Source of the DNA: Bacillus sp. FJAT-18017
GTDB lineage: Bacteria; Bacillota; Bacilli; Bacillales; Cytobacillaceae
Length of the DNA: 64,000 nucleotides
Direction: 5' to 3'
Assembly (NCBI RefSeq): GCF_001278805.1
Contig: NZ_CP012602.1
Coordinates: 4,189,501 to 4,253,500 of the forward strand
In this document: positions 59,051-64,000 of the stretch, in pieces
Layout of the letters: each line of letters starts with the position of its first letter
How positions within the stretch are numbered: the first letter of the stretch is position 1
Translations under genes and position numbers: made by a program
Notes under the pieces: model-generated
What the model was told of the DNA's origin: nothing
The model's input: the letters and a program-made list of their open reading frames with translations, nothing else
Databases searched by the model: none

Positions 59051-60844
59051 ATGAATAAGATCGTAAACAGATACATAGGGATGATTGTGGTTGCTGCCCT
59101 ATTTGCAGCAGGGATGATGTTTTTAAATAAAGAAGCAGAGGAAGTAGCCGGGAAGCCAGCAATAGACAAGCAACTTGAGAATATCGAAGCATTTGGGAGG
59201 CTGTATGGTGCTGTCCGCTTTTTCCATCCCAGCGATGAAGCAGCGGCGATTGATTGGACCCGATTTGCAATATATGGTGTAGGCAAAGTGAAGGTTGCCG
59301 GGAACGAAAAACAGCTGAAGGAAGCACTTGAAGAACTGTTCTTGCCAATTGCGCCGACACTTGTTATCTATGAAAAAGGGAAAAAGCCCGTGCATCCCAA
59401 AATAAAGAAATCGATCCAGGTCCTTGCCTGGCAGCATTATGGCCCACCAGGTCTTGATACCACGCATTTCTCGAGTATGCGTGTACCTGCCGTAATTTCT
59501 GAAGGTGAACCTGTGACAGGTGATAATAAGCTGTTTGAAGAATATCCGCCTATCAATAAAAAAATTGACCGACGGCTCAGTGAGGGACTGCGTTACTCGC
59601 TGCCCGTCGTCCTTTATCAGAAGGATGGTAAGACAGTCGGAAGTACGACCAAGAGCAGTCAGGGTTTCGAAAACTTGAAGAATAAAATCGATGATATGGA
59701 CCCAAACATGACAAGTGCTGATGAGGATGTCCGCTTGGCCGGTGTAGTTGTGACCTGGAATCAGCTCAGTTACTTCCATCCGCACGTCGGAAGAGCTGCT
59801 GGGAATCTCGAGGATTTCGGCATAGCCCTTAAGGAGGCCTTTGACGACAAGACACGAGCGGACTATCTCACAACGTTAGCCCAGTTGATGGAGCTTACCG
59901 AGGATGGTCACGCGATGTCTTCTCTTGTTCAGTCCAGGATTGTCGGTTCACGGATTCCATTGGAATTAGAAATTGTAGAGGGGGAACTTACGATTACTGC
60001 CGCCAGTGATGGTATTGACTTAAAAGCTGGGGACATTGTTGAAACAGTCAATGGCCATGAGGCAATCCCCTTTATCGAAAAAGAAGCTGCCAAATTACCA
60101 GGCTCCCCCCAGTTCAAGCAATGGATGGCGATGGACTCCCTCCTGTTCCTTGAAGAGCTTAAAATGACCGTTAACCGTAATGGGGCAATCCATGAAACGG
60201 CTGTCAGCTCAGGAAATGGCGGTTTTGTCGATGAATACGGGCACAATCCCTTTCAGGAACTCGAGCCTGGTATCTTTTATATTCACCTTGCGGGCAATGT
60301 TTTCCATGAAATTGAGCAGAACCTGGATGAATTGAGCAAAGCAAAAGGCATTGTATTTGATGCACGCGGAGGAATTTTCCTCGAAGATAAATTGAAGGAT
60401 CTTATTGGCCACCTGACCATAAACCCAGTTCAAGGCCCTAAGTGGAAGATTCGCCAAACGACCGTTCCCGGTGAGAATATGGCAACATTTGATGGTGGCC
60501 ATGATACCATCCAGCCGTTGAAGCCATTTTTCCAAGGGAAACTCATCTTCCTAGCATCAAAGAAATCCTATGGTCCCACAGAGCAACTGCTTTCCTTTGT
60601 AAAAAATAACAGGCTCGCTAAAATTGTCGGGGAGCAAACTGCCGGGATGCCTGGGGAAGTTCAAACTTATCCTATCCCCGGAAATATTAAAGGAATTATG
60701 ACTGGCGTTGAAATCAGCCAGGCTGACGGGACACCAATTTATGGAGTCGGGATTAAAGAAGACATAACGGTCACCCGGACTTTTATAGACGTCAAAGCCG
60801 GAACCGATGAATATTTGCAAACAGCAATGGGGTTGATTCGATGA
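59051..60844 (+). CDS. S41-like (C-terminal processing/tricorn-type) protein, catalytic residues missing
   Basis: This 597-residue protein has one N-terminal membrane anchor (YIGMIVVAALFAAGMMFL). A long N-terminal domain begins FGRLYGAVRFFHPSDEA, a PDZ-like segment contains LKAGDIVETVNGHEAI, and an S41 catalytic domain ends the protein. In the S41 domain the nucleophile position of S-x-x-E reads GPTE (SYGPTEQLL), and the Lys expected 25 residues later is Met (TAGMPGE). It is thus probably a pseudoenzyme with a binding or scaffold role, unless it uses a different residue. The ATG at 59051 follows GGGAGG. Its stop overlaps a NUDIX remnant by ATGA. Confidence 0.85.
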   Translation: MNKIVNRYIGMIVVAALFAAGMMFLNKEAEEVAGKPAIDKQLENIEAFGRLYGAVRFFHPSDEAAAIDWTRFAIYGVGKVKVAGNEKQLKEALEELFLPIAPTLVIYEKGKKPVHPKIKKSIQVLAWQHYGPPGLDTTHFSSMRVPAVISEGEPVTGDNKLFEEYPPINKKIDRRLSEGLRYSLPVVLYQKDGKTVGSTTKSSQGFENLKNKIDDMDPNMTSADEDVRLAGVVVTWNQLSYFHPHVGRAAGNLEDFGIALKEAFDDKTRADYLTTLAQLMELTEDGHAMSSLVQSRIVGSRIPLELEIVEGELTITAASDGIDLKAGDIVETVNGHEAIPFIEKEAAKLPGSPQFKQWMAMDSLLFLEELKMTVNRNGAIHETAVSSGNGGFVDEYGHNPFQELEPGIFYIHLAGNVFHEIEQNLDELSKAKGIVFDARGGIFLEDKLKDLIGHLTINPVQGPKWKIRQTTVPGENMATFDGGHDTIQPLKPFFQGKLIFLASKKSYGPTEQLLSFVKNNRLAKIVGEQTAGMPGEVQTYPIPGNIKGIMTGVEISQADGTPIYGVGIKEDITVTRTFIDVKAGTDEYLQTAMGLIR

Positions 60845-61053
60845 AAATGGTCTTTGCCGTCAAAGGTGTGATCGTCCATGATAACAAGGTGCTGATTGTC
60901 CAGCGTTCAGCATATGACGAGGCAGGCGCGGGGACGTGGGAATGCGGAGAAGAATGATTTAGCAGAATTGCTCTCGCCTGGCATCCTAAATGATTTTTAT
61001 AAAAATAATGTTCTTGATGAAATTTGGAGGAGCGATAAATATGCAGTATAAAA
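60841..61053 (+). pseudogene. NUDIX hydrolase remnant with lost Nudix box
   Basis: The ATG overlaps the stop of the previous gene. The frame reads KMVFAVKGVIVHDNKVLIVQ and RSAYDEAGAGTWE, the start of a NUDIX domain, then hits a stop after CGEE. In the next frame DLAELLSPGILNDFYKNN is a plausible C-terminus. The Nudix box between them is missing. An internal deletion of about 250 bp best explains it. Confidence 0.75.
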
Positions 61054-61439
61054 CATCATTGGAGGGAATCACTCCGGACATGATTGGCGGATTTTTCGTC
61101 GGCTGGCCAAATCCGCCGGCAGTGCCGACTTTTTTAAAATTGCTCGAGAATAGCTACCGGGTTGTCGTGGCTATTGATGAGGGCCAAGTGGTCGGGTTCA
61201 TAACCGCCATTAGCGATGGAGTTTTATCAGCCTATATTCCGCTTCTGGAAGTTTTGCCTGACTATCAGGGACATGGGATTGGCAAGGAATTGGTCAAGCG
61301 GATGCTGGAAGAGCTTGGTGAGATTTATATGATCGATTTGCTTTGTGATCCGGAACTGCAGCCATTTTATGAATCGGCTGGAATGAGGCGGGCAACCGGA
61401 ATGATGGTGCGAAATTACAATAGGCAGTCCGGGGTATAG
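61041..61439 (+). CDS. GNAT family N-acetyltransferase
   Basis: This 132-residue GNAT protein has IPLLEVLPDYQGHGIGKELV, with the acetyl-CoA loop Q-G-H-G-I-G, and the end LLCDPELQPFYESAGMRRA. The start at 61041 follows GGAGGAGCGATAAAT. It overlaps the tail of a NUDIX remnant. The substrate is unknown. Confidence 0.92.
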   Translation: MQYKTSLEGITPDMIGGFFVGWPNPPAVPTFLKLLENSYRVVVAIDEGQVVGFITAISDGVLSAYIPLLEVLPDYQGHGIGKELVKRMLEELGEIYMIDLLCDPELQPFYESAGMRRATGMMVRNYNRQSGV

Positions 61440-61461
61440 TGATCTTCCAATAATTTTTGAG

Positions 61462-61488
61462 GCACCGCTGCTTGCTGCGGTGCTTTTT
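61462..61488 (+). terminator. Terminator of the acetyltransferase gene
   Basis: The stem GCACCGC / GCGGTGC is followed by TTTTT, 22 bp past the stop. Confidence 0.9.
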
Positions 61489-61507
61489 AAATGTGTGGGC
61501 TGTGGTT

Positions 61508-61606
61508 GGACCGATAAATTTCTAATTAGACCGATAAAAATTTTCCTGGACCGATAAATTTTTTATTAGACCGATAAACCAGAAAAATGTTCTATTAAAA
61601 GAACAA
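61508..61606. repeat. 20-bp GGACCGATAA array, copy B
   Basis: Four 20-bp units begin (G/A)GACCGATAA; the last runs into ACCAGAAAAA and the inverted repeat GTTCT-attaaa-AGAAC. It is homologous to 4936-5033 over its full length, but the AT-rich parts of units 1 and 2 appear in exchanged order between the copies. Confidence 0.8.
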
Positions 61607-61621
61607 TTAGACCCCCTCCAT

Positions 61622-61783
61622 GATTTGCTGAAACGGTTTACGAATGAAACCAAAGCGGAAATAAGGTACTGAGGCAACTGACTTTAAGAATTGTAGATTG
61701 TTGGAGACTCGGGTACAGTTGCCCGCTATGGAGGCGAGGAATTTGTCATCCTGCTGCAAGACGCAACGAACCGGGCTCACCTA
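61622..61783 (+). pseudogene. GGDEF (diguanylate cyclase) domain remnant
   Basis: In shifting frames the DNA encodes LLKRFTNETK, then NKVLRQLTLRIVD, then GTVARYGGEEFVILLQDA and TNRAHLY. These are three ordered conserved blocks of a diguanylate cyclase domain, including the GGEEF active-site motif. The sequence between the last two blocks is shortened, and there are stops and frameshifts. It is a dead fragment of about 55 codons. Confidence 0.8.
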
Positions 61784-62230
61784 TACTGTTATCTCCCAAA
61801 ACTCCCGATCCTCGAGTACCAAATCATATGGGTCCTTCAGGTCCGTCCAGCGAACGGATCTTCTTTTCTCTAACGGCTTATTCTCCCACCCATTCAGGGA
61901 TGTGAAATATTCCAGAGTGCCGCTTGTTTGAATTGCTTTTTCCATATAATCATACAGAATCCTCAGGCACTTCTCTTCGCCTGGCGTCCCCTTCAATCGG
62001 TATTTAAAAGGAATATGATTTGCATAGGCGGCCACCTGATAGTCGTAGGAAAAGTACTGGCTGTATGAAAACTTTTGCTTCAGTCTGGGGTCATAATTGT
62101 TCTCAAAGGCTAAATGGATGAAATCCAGTTCAGTCCTAAAGATGATAGGATTTCCCGGATAAACGGGGTTTTGGCCATAAGAACCCTGGGGCAGCTTTAC
62201 CGGTGAGGCTAAATAAATGTATTGAGTCAT
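61781..62230 (-). CDS. Hypothetical protein (149 residues)
   Basis: This soluble protein begins MTQYIYLASPVKLPQGSYGQ and contains the aromatic-rich FSYSQYFSYDYQVAAYANHI and FTSLNGWENKPLE. I do not recognise a Pfam family, though similar LASP-x-LP-x-G-S-(F/Y)-G proteins are known from Bacillus genomes. The RBS is AAAGGAG. It overlaps the end of the GGDEF remnant by 3 bp. Confidence 0.75.
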   Translation of the reverse strand: MTQYIYLASPVKLPQGSYGQNPVYPGNPIIFRTELDFIHLAFENNYDPRLKQKFSYSQYFSYDYQVAAYANHIPFKYRLKGTPGEEKCLRILYDYMEKAIQTSGTLEYFTSLNGWENKPLEKRRSVRWTDLKDPYDLVLEDREFWEITV

Positions 62231-62247
62231 GAAACGCCACTCCTTTC

Positions 62248-62512
62248 AAGAAAAGCGCAAGCGCCTGGTCAGCGCCGTATGGACTCCTCGAAAATCCTCA
62301 TTACGCTATCGCGTAATTTCGTGCGATGTATTTTCGGGGGAGCTTTCCTTGTGCTATCACTTTTTCTTCGTGCGATGCTGATGCTGCCGAAGCCTTCCTT
62401 GTGGAGGGCCTCGAAGGAGATAAAGGAAACACGATGAGCCTAAGCGAATCGATGTTGCCTTATCGTAACGAGGGGACCGAAGTACACTAGGCGCTAGGCG
62501 CTGGAGCTAGAC
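62248..62512. repeat. Large structured intergenic repeat, copy 2 (265 bp)
   Basis: It matches copy 1 at 36084-36292 from AAGAAAAGCG to GGAGCTAGAC with few changes, plus an extra 56 bp after CCTCGAAAA. The extra part is itself a diverged tandem duplication of the next module (CTATC...TTCGTGCGATG ... TTCCTTGTG). It lies in the minus-oriented gap between two genes, as copy 1 does. Confidence 0.85.
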
Positions 62513-62516
62513 AATT

Positions 62517-63026
62517 TTAAAAATATTCCCCTACCTCTTTTGAACCCTTTACCACTAATACCTTTTCTTTATATCTGGCATATTTGGTGAAAAAGTTCGG
62601 TTTTCCAACCGCTTCGAAGTGTTTATTCCATTTAAACATCTTGAAATAAATTTCCCATGTCGGTGTGTAATGAGATTGTTCCAGCCTAAGCTTTTGCCGG
62701 GCGAATCTTTTAGTTATTCTCCATTTTTTAACCATGTTGGAAGGGTCTAAAAAGATAATCACTTCCGCCCGTTCGAAACTCTCAGATACCCAGTCCTCAT
62801 TATGAACACCTTCCACTATCCATGTATCGTGTTGTTGGATTTCTCGTAAAATATCTTTTGCTTCTGCTGCAGAACGCCTTCGGTCACCAGCTGGGCTCCT
62901 CTCGTGTACTACATTATCAAGTTCATAGAATGGAATGTTTAACTTCCGAGATAACTTTTTAGCTAAAGTCGTTTTTCCGCTCCCTACCGAACCGATAATA
63001 TGAATCTTTCGTGGGACCTCTCTCAT
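62517..63026 (-). CDS. P-loop kinase-like ATPase (FlaR/DNA-topology-modulation type)
   Basis: This 169-residue protein has a Walker A loop IIGSVGSGKTTLAKKLSRKL, followed by LNIPFYELDNVVHERSPAGD and WIVEGVHNEDW. This is the pattern of small adenylate-kinase-like ATPases usually named 'DNA topology modulation protein FlaR-like'. The natural substrate is unknown. The RBS is GGAGGG. A repeat element stands at its 3' end. Confidence 0.88.
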   Translation of the reverse strand: MREVPRKIHIIGSVGSGKTTLAKKLSRKLNIPFYELDNVVHERSPAGDRRRSAAEAKDILREIQQHDTWIVEGVHNEDWVSESFERAEVIIFLDPSNMVKKWRITKRFARQKLRLEQSHYTPTWEIYFKMFKWNKHFEAVGKPNFFTKYARYKEKVLVVKGSKEVGEYF

Positions 63027-63105
63027 GGCGACCCTCCGGAACTATTTTAATTTTTCGTCAATTATACTAAACTAGAAATAACAAGGAAACGTCCAGGAGG
63101 AAAAA

Positions 63106-63384
63106 ATGAAACAAGTATTTCGCGCTCTCGTTTGGTCAGCGGTTTTACATCTGCTATTTTTTGCAGGAGTAATTGCCGTCGGTTACCTAAAAACAATATC
63201 CCATCAACCTGACATTGCGGCTAAGTATGATGATGTAATATTTTTACAAAATAATATCACCTTTGGCAGCACGATCTCTCCGCTGTTTTTCCTGGCAAGC
63301 TATCTCTCGCTGGCGGCCGGACTCGCGGTTCTTCTTTTTATAAGAAAAAGGTTAATGGATTCCCTTCCCTATCGTAATCATTAA
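63106..63384 (+). CDS. Hypothetical small membrane protein
   Basis: This 92-residue protein has two hydrophobic segments (about residues 8-27 and 58-80) connected by a polar loop (QPDIAAKYDDVIFLQNN). It ends with a basic tail (IRKRLMDSLPYRNH). The start has AGGAGGAAAA. The family is not recognised. It lies 40 bp before an alpha/beta-hydrolase gene on the same strand. Confidence 0.7.
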   Translation: MKQVFRALVWSAVLHLLFFAGVIAVGYLKTISHQPDIAAKYDDVIFLQNNITFGSTISPLFFLASYLSLAAGLAVLLFIRKRLMDSLPYRNH

Positions 63385-63424
63385 CATTGCATTTAAATAC
63401 GGGACTTTATAAGAGGTGAACTGC

Positions 63425-64000
63425 TTGAATTTACATTATCAAGAGTATGGCGATAAGAAAGCTCCATTACTAGTATTTTTGCACGGCGGTGGAGTATCCA
63501 GCTGGATGTGGGATAACCAAATACACTATTTCAGTCATTTTCATTGCATTACAATAGACTTGCCAGAACAAGGGAAAAGCAATTTAACTGAACACTTTTC
63601 TATTCAAAAAAGTGCACAACGAATAAATGATTTCATTGAAAAAATAGCAAACGGTAAAACCGTAACTGTTATTGGATTTTCATTGGGTGCGCAAGTAACA
63701 ATTCAAATGTTAAGTTTGAATCCGAATTTGGTTGATTATGCCGTCATAAACAGTGCATTAGTCAGACCAAATTCCTTTTTTAAAAAAATGATCAGACCGT
63801 CTATTAAATTAACTTTTCCATTAATTAAAAATAAATCTTTTTCAAAACTTCAAGCAAAAACACTCTATATTGATGAAAAATACTTTGAAACCTATTACAA
63901 AGAAAGTTCTCAAATGAAACCAGATACACTTATTAGAATTTTAGAGGAAAATATGTCGTTTGAAATACCAAATGATTTAAATAAGGCAACCGGCAAGATT
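63425..64000 (+). CDS. Alpha/beta hydrolase, 5' part
   Basis: From a TTG at 63425 (AAGAGGTGA 6 nt upstream) the frame is open to the window end (192 codons). It has the oxyanion segment LVFLHGGGVSSWMWDNQI, DLPEQGKSNL and the nucleophile elbow VIGFSLGAQVTIQM. The acid and His would lie beyond the window. The lid region is Phe/Lys-rich. The substrate is unknown. It might be co-transcribed with the small membrane-protein gene before it. Confidence 0.88.
   Translation, partial: MNLHYQEYGDKKAPLLVFLHGGGVSSWMWDNQIHYFSHFHCITIDLPEQGKSNLTEHFSIQKSAQRINDFIEKIANGKTVTVIGFSLGAQVTIQMLSLNPNLVDYAVINSALVRPNSFFKKMIRPSIKLTFPLIKNKSFSKLQAKTLYIDEKYFETYYKESSQMKPDTLIRILEENMSFEIPNDLNKATGKI

Overview
The window comes from a low-to-moderate-GC, spore-forming member of the Bacillaceae (Bacillus/Mesobacillus/Neobacillus-like). 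The reasons are AGGAGG-type ribosome binding sites, frequent TTG and GTG starts, A-rich intergenic DNA with U-tailed hairpins, and typical Bacillus families: RsbR paralogues, YitT, YrvL, DUF421, a KinB-like kinase, an ECF sigma with a DUF4179 anti-sigma, VanW and DUF4275. There are no rRNA, tRNA or CRISPR loci and no intact insertion sequence. This is an ordinary accessory chromosomal region: many single-gene units, several transport operons and at least seven gene remnants.

Layout. 0-12 kb: the 3' end of a PQQ-type sugar-dehydrogenase-like gene, a MacB/FtsX-type ABC exporter, a cupredoxin, a membrane-anchored thermonuclease, an MFS exporter and two STAS (stressosome-type) regulators. 12-26 kb: an ECF sigma/anti-sigma pair, two methyltransferases, a LysE exporter, a MEDS protein, PhzF, acetyltransferases, small membrane proteins, an XRE/DUF2178-like/DUF4386 cluster, YrvL, Maa, NUDIX and WrbA. 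26-36 kb: a secreted X-Pro dipeptidyl-peptidase, a 3-hydroxybutyrate dehydrogenase with two divergent GntP permeases, an ArsR-type regulator with a hydrolase, and a VanW lipoprotein. 36-47 kb: a KinB-like kinase, a second RsbR paralogue, a cREC protein, YitT, a beta-glucosidase remnant, DUF421, an alanine symporter and a secreted GlpQ-type phosphodiesterase. 47-64 kb: MFS, SUFU, nitroreductase, an amino-acid ABC operon, many small enzymes, two tandem small Asn/Gln-rich genes, an S41-like pseudoenzyme and a remnant-rich stretch (NUDIX and GGDEF fragments, repeats).

Regulatory sequence can be read in several places. Five TT(C/A/T)ACA-like hexamers at exact 11-bp steps precede the GlpQ-type gene, as in a PhoP box. 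A 13/15 CodY box fills the 17-bp spacer of a near-consensus sigma-A promoter in front of the amino-acid ABC operon. Palindromic operators precede the XRE and ArsR operons. Two similarly placed sigma-G/F-like promoters precede the small Asn-rich genes, which makes these genes good candidates for undescribed forespore proteins.

Repeats are the other theme: a 20-bp x4 array present twice (4.9 and 61.5 kb), a 209/265-bp structured element present twice plus a mini-copy, a trio of CGGAAAA...TCCGCTTA elements, a 52-bp tandem repeat, and two locally clustered families of terminator hairpins.
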